This document shows positions 24,471 through 32,474 of a stretch of 64,000 nt of DNA, one piece after another. The DNA is from Microbacterium marinum. GTDB taxonomy: Bacteria; Actinomycetota; Actinomycetes; Actinomycetales; Microbacteriaceae. The DNA lies in NCBI RefSeq assembly GCF_014204835.1, contig NZ_JACHMD010000001.1, positions 310,001 to 374,000 of the forward strand, read 5' to 3'. Both the position numbers and the translations under genes were made by a program. The notes beneath the pieces are model-generated. The model searched no databases. It was not told where the DNA came from and saw only the letters and a list, made by a program, of their open reading frames with translations. The number at the start of each line of letters is the position of its first letter. Position 1 is the first letter of the stretch.

Positions 24471-24896
24471 ATGAGTGAAACTAACGGGCCGGCCGAGTTG
24501 CCGGTCTACTCGATCGCCGAGGCATTCGTGAAGCGATCCGGAATGTATATCGGGCAGCCCGTCACGTTCGAGCGAGTGCACACGTTCCTGCTCGGTTTCG
24601 AAACGGCGATGTTGTACGTTCGCGACGAGCTCGCGCGCGATCGCAATGCGTTTCAGCCCGTGGGCGTGCTCGGTCAGTTCCGGGAGCAGCTGCGATCCGA
24701 GGGGCGGCTCAGGTGGGACTCCTGGTCCCTGACGATCGTGGCGGAAGCGATCGGCTGGACTGGCGACGAGCCTCCGGCGATCGACGATCTGACCGAAGAG
24801 CAGCACCTCGAGGCAGTCCGGGACCTTCTCCCGTTGCTCGAGAAGGTCTTTGCCCTCCCCGCGGAGCTTGTCACCTCGCTCCGTGACTCCGCCTGA
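24471..24896 (+). CDS. Hypothetical protein
   Basis: 141 aa, soluble and acidic, with a start at 24471 that follows GGGAAG. Stretches such as SIAEAFVKRSGMYIGQPVTF and helical ERVHTFLLGFETAMLYVRDE look like a globular protein. Not recognised. It is separated by 35 bp from the RHH gene and reads in the same direction. Confidence 0.55.
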   Translation: MSETNGPAELPVYSIAEAFVKRSGMYIGQPVTFERVHTFLLGFETAMLYVRDELARDRNAFQPVGVLGQFREQLRSEGRLRWDSWSLTIVAEAIGWTGDEPPAIDDLTEEQHLEAVRDLLPLLEKVFALPAELVTSLRDSA

Positions 24897-25164
24897 GAAG
24901 GGTAGGCACCCCACCGCTGTCGGTGTGTCGTCCCGCCCATCGAGTTCGAGAACGCGTTCTATGCTGTGCGGCGATGATCAACCTGACCGCCACCGTCCCG
25001 CTTGGACCGCTGACAGAACTTGTCGGACGATCCCTCTCGGCGACTGGGAGATGGGTCAACTCATCCGGTAGCGCCTACCTGTCATATCCATCACTCAGAG
25101 GATCCTGACCCGGACGAACGATCGCAGTCGCTCGAGGGCAAAGGACCCGTGCGGATGTCGCGCG
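24897..25164. other. Intergenic stretch
   Basis: No gene recognised. It separates the plus-strand module from the converging methyltransferase remnant. Short frames on both strands do not resemble proteins. Confidence 0.4.
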
Positions 25165-26262
25165 TCACACCTCGACCTCGAACGGCAACTTTCGCAGTGT
25201 CGTCGCGGAAATCCCGGTGCTCTTGTACATCCGGGCGTGGGCGTACTGGATCTCCGGCAGCAGATCGATGCGGCCGATCGCCTCCAGCATGATCTCGTCG
25301 GCCTGACCGGTGAGATGACGCAGTTCGGGGATCGCGTACCCGCCCACGTACTTCCCGGAGTTGAGATCCCAGGAGCGCACGGCCGGCAGCGCCTCCTCGA
25401 TCCTCTCGCCGAGCTCCACCAGAGCATCGAACGTGTCCTGCCCGTAAGCGTGCGGGGAGAATGGGATCTGCGACATCGTGCCCTTGGTGACGTTGAAGCA
25501 GTCGCCCGTGAACGTCCACCACAGGAACGCCAGCCGCGACGCCGCGATCGCGCTGGCCGCGAGCTGGTCCTTCCGGTTCTGAACGAACAGCTTCCCCTCG
25601 TTGAGGGGCACCGTGGCGTGCGTGGTCTTGTCGTAGGTGACCGGCGGCACCGTGTACGTGCTCAGGAAGTACGTGGCGGTCTTCTTGAAACCGACGGAGT
25701 AGTCGCTCACACGGACAAGCGGCGTCGAGGAGATCGTGCCCTTCGCAAGCAGCGTGTCGATCAGCTCGAACATCGCGTCGCTGCTGGCGCGCATCCAGTT
25801 CGGGGTCCGCGAGCCGGCGGGCCGAAGCGAATACCGCAGTGTCGCCATCAGATGCGGACGGAACGCCTCGATCCAGCTGTGGGTGAGCGTCGTGTGCAGC
25901 TCGGAGACGCTGCCATACCCGGCGGCGGTGATGATCGTGCTGCGCACCTTCACCTGGAACAGGGCAGCCGGGCGTTCCTGGAAGGTGCTCACCCAGATCG
26001 CATCGAACCGCCGCTCGTAGAACTTCCGCAGTGACTCGTCGCGATCGGCGAACTGGCTGCGGATGGGAACGATCAGGCTGAGCCGGCCATCCGGGCGCGT
26101 GATCTGCGCCGAGCGCTCGCAGCAGGAGGCGTAGATGTCGTCGACGTTGTCTGTCTCGAAGCCGGTGATGCGGTAGCTGAGCTCGCGCCGGTTGACGTAG
26201 GGTGGGTTGCCGATGACGACGTCGAAGCCGCCCTGATTGGGGTGTGACACGTCGCCCCGCAC
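25165..26262 (-). pseudogene. Eco57I/type IIG-like DNA adenine methyltransferase, 5' part lost
   Basis: About 360 codons. Near the truncated start it reads FDVVIGNPPYVNRRELSYRI, with the NPPY catalytic motif of N6-adenine methyltransferases. The C-terminal half resembles the target-recognition part of type IIG or PglX-like enzymes (YVGGYAIPELRHLTGQ). The S-adenosylmethionine-binding motif that should come before NPPY is missing, since the sequence changes at about 26262 into an RHH gene fragment on the other strand. It should be inactive. Confidence 0.8.
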
Positions 26263-26461
26263 CGGCAAGAAGCGCGGCCCGTACAATGTCCAGCGCATCG
26301 AAAAACACCCCGCGACCTTCCGACTACCTCCGGACGTCTTCGAGTACATCAACCAGGCACGCGACGAAGCCGCGGCCCGTGGTGATCGCCTCACCAAAGA
26401 CGAAGCGATCACCATGGCAGTCCGCGCGTTCTGGGGCGGCAAGCGCCAGCGCCGCCGCTGA
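26258..26461 (+). pseudogene. RHH-domain fragment, paralogue of 24034-24435
   Basis: Reads GKKRGPYNVQRIEKHPATFR, then LPPDVFEYINQARDEAAARG, then DRLTKDEAITMAVRAFWGGK, aligning over its whole length with the C-terminal domain of 24034-24435 but clearly diverged. The N-terminal tail is missing at the junction with the methyltransferase remnant. An in-frame ATG at 26237 lies in foreign sequence, so expression is doubtful. Confidence 0.7.
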
Positions 26462-26542
26462 TCACCACACCGACATAACCGACGAAAAGAACTCTGGAGG
26501 CATCTGATGAGCCGTCGATCTATGCTCGAGCAGGAAACCGAT

Positions 26543-26913
26543 CCGCTACACCCCGCGCGGATGCTACCGCGCACCTGAGACGAACGCGCGGTCCTTCACC
26601 GAGGATGGCTACATCTCGACATGATCAACCGAGGCAGCGAGAAGATTTCGTGCGAAGAGGTGGAGGACCTCGTCTACCGCTATGACAGCTTCGATCTAGC
26701 GGCCGCCGTCGCGATGCTCGACCCCGTGTTCAGCGAGCGGGTATGCGTCTACGTGAGTCTCAAGGAGGGCGGCCCGCTCGGGCTCGAACGGATCCGCGCC
26801 GCCATGGAGTCCGCCGGGGTGGCTAAGCATAAGCACCCCGAGCGGCTGATCGCCGTCGACGACATGCCCCTCACCAAGGTAGGCAAGATTGACAAGAGGG
26901 AGCGGAGAGGGCT
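26543..26913 (+). pseudogene. AMP-dependent aryl acid ligase, C-terminal fragments
   Basis: A first stretch reads YTPRGCYRAPETNARSFTED, then GYIST and a stop where the family expects GDLVR. A second begins MINRGSEKISCEEVEDLVYR and runs to LTKVGKIDKRE, the conserved C-terminal domain of 2,3-dihydroxybenzoate-AMP ligase-like enzymes, including the catalytic Lys of the GKIDK motif. A deletion joins the two and the natural C-terminus is replaced after about 26913. Once it would have activated an aromatic or related acid. Confidence 0.78.
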
Positions 26914-26948
26914 TTGCCCGCCGCGACAGCGCCTAATGGGGCAGACGC

Positions 26949-27503
26949 TCAGCGCCCGCGCCGCCACGCGAGCCAGTGGCGGATGCTCTCCTCGAGCGCG
27001 TGCAATAGAGGCAACATCACCCAGATGACGCACGCGACGGTCAGTGGCGTCGTACATAGGATCTGGAGGTACGGCGGCAGGCCGGTCAGGAGCGGAGCGA
27101 TGAAGTAGGCGTTGAACATGGCAGGCGGTACCAGCGCGATCCACACTAAAATCGCCGTCCACCACCGCGGGCGCGCGGGACCGGCCGTCGGGATTGCACC
27201 GGTGAGGGCGTCCGGAGTCAGTGGACGGGCCTGCCCGATCGTGAGCGGCACGGCCTGTTGCAGGTGCGCCTGCCGCTCCTTACTGTCCTCCCACCGGATG
27301 AGGTCATGGGGGGAAGCGAACGTGATCTCGACGACAACCTGGCGCCGGTGCCGTTCCGAGACTCGGACCTTCGACTCCCGGTAGCCGGGGAACGACTGGG
27401 CCCGGCCGGTGAAACCATGCGCCCACTCGGTGAGATCGTCCAGCCGCCCGGGGACGGCTGTGCGCGCCACCCGAGCCGTGACCGTGAGGTTATCTGGTTG
27501 CAT
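26949..27503 (-). CDS. ABM-domain (antibiotic biosynthesis monooxygenase-like) membrane protein
   Basis: 184 aa. The N-terminal half has the ABM-type ferredoxin-like pattern: TEWAHGFTGRAQSFPGYRES, VVVEITFASPHDLIRWEDSK. The C-terminal half has two membrane segments (WWTAILVWIALVPPAMFNAY; ILCTTPLTVACVIWVMLPLL). Membrane-anchored ABM proteins of this size are common in actinobacteria; the activity is unknown. A 297-bp piece (27153-27449) exists as a second copy, split into 38188-38419 and 373-445 by an IS256 element. Confidence 0.85.
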   Translation of the reverse strand: MQPDNLTVTARVARTAVPGRLDDLTEWAHGFTGRAQSFPGYRESKVRVSERHRRQVVVEITFASPHDLIRWEDSKERQAHLQQAVPLTIGQARPLTPDALTGAIPTAGPARPRWWTAILVWIALVPPAMFNAYFIAPLLTGLPPYLQILCTTPLTVACVIWVMLPLLHALEESIRHWLAWRRGR

Positions 27504-27609
27504 GGTGTCCTCCCGGGGCAGAGGAAGCCCCGTCTCCCAGCGTATTGCGCCGATGACGCGGCACTGAACAGCTTCCGACCATCGGGGTCCGGATCAATAG
27601 CGCGAAATA

Positions 27610-28113
27610 GTGCTCTTCCGAGCAGTGGAGTGTCACCGCCACTGCCGCCTCACGCAGGATGGAAAGTTGAAAGACCTGGATCGACGGGGAGGTCATTTGC
27701 ACGAGGCGTTTCGCTTGCTGCGGGAAGAAAGGCTCAAACGAGGCCGATACCATCGCCGAGCGACGGTGTATCACCCGGACGTAGAAGAGGTCGACCAGCT
27801 CTACGGTGTCCGGCTTCAGCTGGAGTCCTTAGGCGCGCGCCGGACGGTGGACGGATGCTGCGCTCCGAGATCGGCGCTTCGCGCGAGTACGGGACGCTAA
27901 TGGATGCGGCGCTGGCAGTCGGTGACATGGGCGCCTGGCTGGTGGCGCACCACGCGTTCCTCCGCTGCTGCGTCGCGCGTGCAGACATCCCGTTGGGGCG
28001 GGTAGTGGACTCCTACCCGGAACGCTGCTTACACATCTATCAGTTGTGGCACCCGCAGTCGTTCGCCATCGCTCATCGCGAGTACGAGGCCGTCCTCGAG
28101 TCGATCGTCAGGC
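27610..28113 (+). pseudogene. GntR-family regulator (FCD type), frameshifted remnant
   Basis: One frame reads HEAFRLLREERLKRGRYHRR then EEVDQLYGVRLQLESLGARR, typical of the wing and linker of FadR-like regulators. A second frame takes over at about 27850 with GDMGAWLVAHHAFLRCCVAR and YPERCLHIYQLWHPQSFAIA, matching the FCD ligand domain. The N-terminal recognition helix is not recognisable. The end fuses with an alcohol dehydrogenase tail at about 28114. Confidence 0.65.
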
Positions 28114-28240
28114 GTCCGACGCCCAGGGGATCGATCTGTCGCCGCTGGCGACCCACGAGTTCGCCTTCGACGATGCCGCCGCCGCCTTCGAGCAGTCCCG
28201 CGACGCGTCCAGCAGCCTGAAGGTCCTGCTCCGACCGTAG
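28114..28240 (+). pseudogene. Zinc-type alcohol dehydrogenase, C-terminal tail
   Basis: About 42 codons ending in TAG: GIDLSPLATHEFAFDDAAAA, then FEQSRDASSSLKVLLRP. This is the usual last segment of medium-chain dehydrogenases (THxFxxxDAxxAFE...KVLL). Everything before it is missing. Confidence 0.7.
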
Positions 28241-28392
28241 AGCGCCTGGGCCGTCGGGGCCGTCACAGGGAGCCACGCGGGCGGCGTGGGGTGGCACGGG
28301 CTGCAGTGGCACCGCGGAGACGATCCTCCCGCCTGTCGGGTCGGCATCGGAGCGCGCGGTGCAGGAGGAGCGCGCCCACGTTGCAAGTAAGC

Positions 28393-28408
28393 TTTCTGCC
28401 GTGCAGAA
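28393..28408. promoter_or_regulatory. IclR operator candidate overlapping the regulator start (cluster 2)
   Basis: TTTCTGCCGTGCAGAA, a near-perfect palindrome. The GTG at 28401 inside it is the likely start of the IclR gene. The same arrangement occurs in cluster 1 at 7153-7168, and the same motif precedes the oxygenase alpha gene at 33986-34001. Confidence 0.55.
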
Positions 28409-29183
28409 TCGACAGCTCGGGTCGCCGGGCGATCCACCCCAGTATCCGATCGAGTCGGTCGACAACGCGCTGAAGCTGATCCTGCTGCTGGGTGAGGAGC
28501 ACGAGCTGCGGCTCACGGACGCCGGTGCCCTCCTCGGGGTGGCGACCTCGACCGCGCACCGACTTCTCGCGATGCTGGCATGGCGCGGCTTCGTGCGGCA
28601 GAACCCGGTGACCAAGGCTTACGGCCCTGGCCCGGCGCTGACGACGGTGGCCTTCTCGGTGCTGCGCAGGATGGATGTCCCGAGACTGGCGCAGCCGATC
28701 CTCGAGGACCTCAGCGCCGCCCTCGGTGAGACCTGCCACCTGGGCACGCTCGAGGGCAACCATGTCCGATTCCTCGCCGTTGCCGAGCCCGATGTGGCCG
28801 TGCGCGTGGTTTCGAGACTGGGCAAGACCCTGCCGGCGCATTGCACCTCGACCGGCAAGGCGCTGCTTGCCGAGCTGAGCGACGAGCAGCTCTTCCGGCT
28901 GTACCCGGACGAGCAGCTCGAGATCGTCACACCGAACTCCATACGTTCCCGAGACGAACTCGTCGCCGAACTGGTTCGGACACGACTGGACGGTTATGCC
29001 GTGAATCGGCAGGAAAGCGAGGACGGCGTGGCGAGCGTCGCGGTCCCGGTCCACGTCTCGTCGGGACTGCGACTGGCGATCAACGCCTCCGCGCCCGTGC
29101 AGCGGTTACCGCCGGGCAAGGTCAAGTCCCTAGCGCGGTCACTGCAGGACGCCGCGATCCGCCTCGCCGAACTGTTGGGGTGA
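28401..29183 (+). CDS. IclR-family transcriptional regulator of aromatic cluster 2
   Basis: About 260 aa from GTG 28401 (an ATG at 28359 would add 14 residues). The winged HTH spans about residues 18-75 (LRLTDAGALLGVATSTAHRL). The effector domain carries the IclR signature AHCTSTGKALLAELSDEQL and NRQESEDGVASVAVPV. It converges on the AKR gene. Operator-like palindromes lie at its own start and in front of the oxygenase operon, so it probably controls both in response to an aromatic intermediate. Confidence 0.88.
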   Translation: MQNRQLGSPGDPPQYPIESVDNALKLILLLGEEHELRLTDAGALLGVATSTAHRLLAMLAWRGFVRQNPVTKAYGPGPALTTVAFSVLRRMDVPRLAQPILEDLSAALGETCHLGTLEGNHVRFLAVAEPDVAVRVVSRLGKTLPAHCTSTGKALLAELSDEQLFRLYPDEQLEIVTPNSIRSRDELVAELVRTRLDGYAVNRQESEDGVASVAVPVHVSSGLRLAINASAPVQRLPPGKVKSLARSLQDAAIRLAELLG

Positions 29184-29282
29184 ACCGGCCCGGGTCGTCG
29201 TAGCGCCCATGGATGCGCTGCGCACGCGAACACGCCGCTGATGAGCGTGGCTGCGGGAGCGACCGACCCGCCGCCGTGGGCC

Positions 29283-30122
29283 TCAGTGCCCGTTGGCCGG
29301 ATCGTCCGGGTCGCGGGCGGCTTCTTCGCCTTGATCCAGCCCACTCAGCGTCGCCATATCCTCCGAGCTGAGCGTGAAATCGAAGACGTCGATGTTCTGC
29401 GCGAGATGCTTCTCATCGCCGGCGCGCGGGACGGGAACGATCCCTTCCTCGATGTGCCAGCGCAGTAGGACCTGTGCGGGCGACTTGTCATACTTCGACG
29501 CGATCGCGGTCACCGCGGGATCGGACAGCAGGGCTCCTCCGCGTCCGAGCGGGCTCCACGCCTCGGTCAGGATGCCGTGAGCGCGCTGGAAGCTGCGCTG
29601 TTCGACACGGGCGATGTCGACGCTGAGCTGGATCTGATCGACGTCGGGGACGACACCGGTCGCGTCGACGACGCGCTGAAGGTGGTGAGACTTGAAGTTG
29701 GAGACGCCGATCGCCTTCACTCGTCCCTCTTCGAGCAGTCTCACCAGACCCTTCCACGCTTCGACGTATCGGTCGAGGGCCGGAACCGGCCAATGGATCA
29801 GGAACAGATCGAGGTAGTCGACGCGAAGGGTCTTCAGCGATCGGTCGTACGCGCGCTGCACTCCCTCGACGCTGTGGTCCTCCTTGTTGAACTTGCTCGT
29901 GATGAAGACCTCGTCACGAGGGATGCCCGATGCACGCAGACCGGCACCGACGGCCTCCTCATTCGCGTACTTGTACGCCGTATCGAACAGGCGGTAACCG
30001 TAGCCGACCGCCTTCTCGACCATCGTTGCGCACTCGTCTCCCGTGAGTGGCCACGTGCCCACCCCGATTCGCGGGATGCGGTGACCGTGCAGGAGGGGGA
30101 GGGTGGTGTCGTCAGCTCTCAT
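29283..30122 (-). CDS. Aldo/keto reductase
   Basis: 279 aa, complete. The catalytic tetrad is visible: Asp 47 and Tyr 52 (FDTAYKYANEE), Lys 77 (FITSKFNK), His 110 (LFLIHWP). NADPH-binding C-terminal SPLGRGGALL and PVPRAGDEKHLAQN are present. Last gene of the minus-strand oxygenase operon, with its ATG overlapping the reductase stop. It may reduce an aldehyde or ketone released in the pathway. Confidence 0.9.
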   Translation of the reverse strand: MRADDTTLPLLHGHRIPRIGVGTWPLTGDECATMVEKAVGYGYRLFDTAYKYANEEAVGAGLRASGIPRDEVFITSKFNKEDHSVEGVQRAYDRSLKTLRVDYLDLFLIHWPVPALDRYVEAWKGLVRLLEEGRVKAIGVSNFKSHHLQRVVDATGVVPDVDQIQLSVDIARVEQRSFQRAHGILTEAWSPLGRGGALLSDPAVTAIASKYDKSPAQVLLRWHIEEGIVPVPRAGDEKHLAQNIDVFDFTLSSEDMATLSGLDQGEEAARDPDDPANGH

Positions 30123-31357
30123 CGGGCGGCCGCCTTCGCCGGAGCCGTGCTCGAGGGCTCGAGGAGGGCGCGCAGCCGATGTATCAGCTCGTCCGCCTTC
30201 GCTCGCGAGGCGACCGAGCGGCGGGCGTCGACGAGGGCACGCGGCCAGTTCACGATGACGGCACCTTCGGCCTGCCCTTGGCTCTCGCCGTACACGACGG
30301 CGAAGCGGTCCTGCGCAGGGTCGCCCACCATCGTCCAGTGATCAGATCCGGTATGCCCGACGATCTGGATCTTCCAGTCGTACTGGTCGCTCCACACATA
30401 CTCCGTCGGGTCGTAGCTGCGCAGGTCATCCGGGTGAGCGATGTTATGCGCGACAATCAGCGCCTGATCCGTCGCGCTCGTCCAGTGCTCCAACCGGATC
30501 GGGTCGGGATGCCGTCGGTTCATGAATCGTGCCACGTCGCCGATCGCATACACGTGGGAGACGCCGACGGCGGCAAGCGTGCCTTCGCAGACGACACCGT
30601 TATCCAGCGCGAGGCCCGACGACTCGAGCCACTCCGTGTTGACGACCGCTCCGATACCGAGCAGGACAGCGTCGACATCCAGCGTCGCGCCATCGGTGAG
30701 CGTGACCTGGACGCGGTCACCCGTGCGCTCGACGTTCTCGACGGAGACGCCGAAGCGTAGCTCAGCACCCTCCCTGCGGTACTTCTCCGCGAAGATACCG
30801 CCCACTTCCATATTCATCGCCCGGCCCATCGGAGCACCGATCGGTTCGATGATGGTGACCTTGACACCGGCCGCAAGCGCTGTGGCGGCCGCCTCGGCGC
30901 CGATGAATCCGGCGCCGACCACCGCGAGGTGGCGGCCCGGAACGAGCTCCTTGCGCAGCTCGTCGGCATCGGCGCGGGTACGCAGCACGTGGACGCCGGG
31001 AGTGGAAGCCCACGGGGTTCGGCGAGCTCGGGCACCCGTCGCGATGACGAGGATGTCGTAGGTCAGCTCGCTGCCGTCGGCGAGCGTCAGCGTCTTGCCG
31101 GCAGGATCCAGCTCGGTCGCGGCGACGCCGAAACGGGTCTCGACCCGCAGGCCTTCGAGCGCTTCCGCCGTCGTCAGCGCGATCTCCGGGTCGGATGCGG
31201 CGCCGCTGAGGTACTTCTTCGACAGCGGGGGACGGTCGTAGAGGGGATGGCTCTCCTGGTCCACCAGCGTGATCGCGCCGGTGAACCCCTCCGAACGAAG
31301 ATTCTGTACGAGCTTGACTCCGGCGACGGAAGCACCGACGACGACGACGTGAGACAT
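30119..31357 (-). CDS. FAD-dependent ferredoxin reductase (cluster 2)
   Basis: 412 aa. FAD-binding VVVGASVAGVKLVQNLRSEG at the N-terminus, NAD-binding LAVVGAGFIGAEAAATALAA near residue 150, and YAIGDVARF near residue 270, then the reductase C-terminal domain (LEHWTSATDQA, YVWSDQYDWKIQ). It takes electrons from NAD(P)H to the ferredoxin encoded 11 bp upstream. This is the intact paralogue of the IS-split gene at 7229-9865 and may now serve both clusters. Confidence 0.93.
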   Translation of the reverse strand: MSHVVVVGASVAGVKLVQNLRSEGFTGAITLVDQESHPLYDRPPLSKKYLSGAASDPEIALTTAEALEGLRVETRFGVAATELDPAGKTLTLADGSELTYDILVIATGARARRTPWASTPGVHVLRTRADADELRKELVPGRHLAVVGAGFIGAEAAATALAAGVKVTIIEPIGAPMGRAMNMEVGGIFAEKYRREGAELRFGVSVENVERTGDRVQVTLTDGATLDVDAVLLGIGAVVNTEWLESSGLALDNGVVCEGTLAAVGVSHVYAIGDVARFMNRRHPDPIRLEHWTSATDQALIVAHNIAHPDDLRSYDPTEYVWSDQYDWKIQIVGHTGSDHWTMVGDPAQDRFAVVYGESQGQAEGAVIVNWPRALVDARRSVASRAKADELIHRLRALLEPSSTAPAKAAAR

Positions 31358-31367
31358 GCGAATCGGC

Positions 31368-31568
31368 TCAACCCTCGACAGACAGCGCCGAGACCGGGCA
31401 GCTTCGGGCGGCTTCCTCGACGCGAGTGCGCTCCGCGTCCGGCACCTCGAGCTGCAAGAGCACGACCTTGCCGTCGTCGTCGATGTCGAAGTAGTCTCCC
31501 GCGGCCACGACGCAGTTCGCGTAGCCCTGGCAGAGGGAGAGGTCAGCCTTCACCGTGGCCATGGTCAT
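31368..31568 (-). CDS. [3Fe-4S]-type ferredoxin (cluster 2)
   Basis: 66 aa. CQGYANC and SCPVSAL carry the cluster ligands, with Ala in place of the middle Cys. Close to 9862-10059 of cluster 1. It starts at ATG 31568, or at ATG 31562, inside the end of the small conserved gene (26-bp overlap). Electron carrier between reductase and oxygenase. Confidence 0.9.
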   Translation of the reverse strand: MTMATVKADLSLCQGYANCVVAAGDYFDIDDDGKVVLLQLEVPDAERTRVEEAARSCPVSALSVEG

Positions 31569-31887
31569 TCCTCGTTGATGATGGGTCGGGGTCGGGGAAC
31601 ACGGGCGCGTACGGCGACCCGATCATCGCTGAGAACGTCTGGACGGTCTGCCAGGTGAGCGCCTCCAGCTCGAGCGGGTCGAGTGCGATCCATTGTCCGG
31701 ATTTCGGAGAGTCGATGAGCAGACGCGTCCCGTTGCGGGTCTCGACCCGGCTCACCGTGATCTCAGAGAACTCGTTGGCGATCGTGAGCGGCTCGCCGAC
31801 GGTGCGCGCGACCAAACGTGCGCGCTCCTCGGCGGCGGCGATCGCGGCGGCCCGATCGACGTCGGCGCCTTCCCACTCCAGGGTCAC
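31543..31887 (-). CDS. Small conserved protein of the oxygenase operon (cluster 2)
   Basis: 114 aa. Paralogue of 10063-10389: shared LEWEG, IANEFSEI, VSRVETRNGTRLL, SGQWIALDPLELEALTWQ. The C-terminus differs (DPSSTRNDHGHGEG). The start overlaps the beta-subunit stop by 4 bp. No cofactor motif. Retained with the same order in both clusters, which supports a real role in the oxygenase system. Family not recognised. Confidence 0.8.
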   Translation of the reverse strand: MTLEWEGADVDRAAAIAAAEERARLVARTVGEPLTIANEFSEITVSRVETRNGTRLLIDSPKSGQWIALDPLELEALTWQTVQTFSAMIGSPYAPVFPDPDPSSTRNDHGHGEG

Positions 31888-32474
31888 AGGAAGATCGCCA
31901 GGTTCTGGGTGCGCAGCACCGACTCGTCGACGAGGATGACGCGGCGCGCGAGCTTGTACTCGCCTCCGACGTCACGGAACACATCCTCCCGGTGGGCGGA
32001 GATGATCGACGGCTCGTTCACGTCTCCTCGGCTGCGGAACAGCAGCATCGCGGAGTCGGCGAGCACCTCGCCGGGCACGTCGGTCTCGAACACCCGCACG
32101 TTGGTCACGAAGTGACGCAGCCGGGACGGAGGGTCCTCGGTCCAGGCATGCTCGGTAAGGAACCGTGCGACGCGCCGGCTGAGCGAGTACTTGTTCTCGT
32201 CCCAGTGCGCCATCCCGGGGGACGTGCTGAAGGGCGTGCCGAGTGCGGTGGTCACGCGGACGGGCATGACGTAGTGGATGTCTTCCGTCAGCATGTCCAG
32301 CCAGCTCTCATACCGCTGCTGGTCGAGAGTGTAGGCCTCTTCGACGAGCCAGCGATGGATCGTGGCGTGCAGCTCGCTCGTGAAGGGCAGGGACGAGCCC
32401 ACCCGGTCGGCGAGGGTTGACGACTTGCGAAGCCGGGAGACTTCGGAAACTGCCTTGCCGGTCTCCTCGATCAT
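31884..32474 (-). CDS. Aromatic-ring-hydroxylating dioxygenase beta subunit (cluster 2)
   Basis: 196 aa with the NTF2-like beta-subunit pattern: HRWLVEEAYTLDQQRYESWL, YVMPVRVTTALG, YSLSRRVARFLTEHAW, LRHFVTNVRVFETDVPGE. The ATG at 32474 overlaps the alpha stop (ATGA). It pairs with 32471-33913 to form the oxygenase hexamer expected for the family. Confidence 0.92.
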   Translation of the reverse strand: MIEETGKAVSEVSRLRKSSTLADRVGSSLPFTSELHATIHRWLVEEAYTLDQQRYESWLDMLTEDIHYVMPVRVTTALGTPFSTSPGMAHWDENKYSLSRRVARFLTEHAWTEDPPSRLRHFVTNVRVFETDVPGEVLADSAMLLFRSRGDVNEPSIISAHREDVFRDVGGEYKLARRVILVDESVLRTQNLAIFL

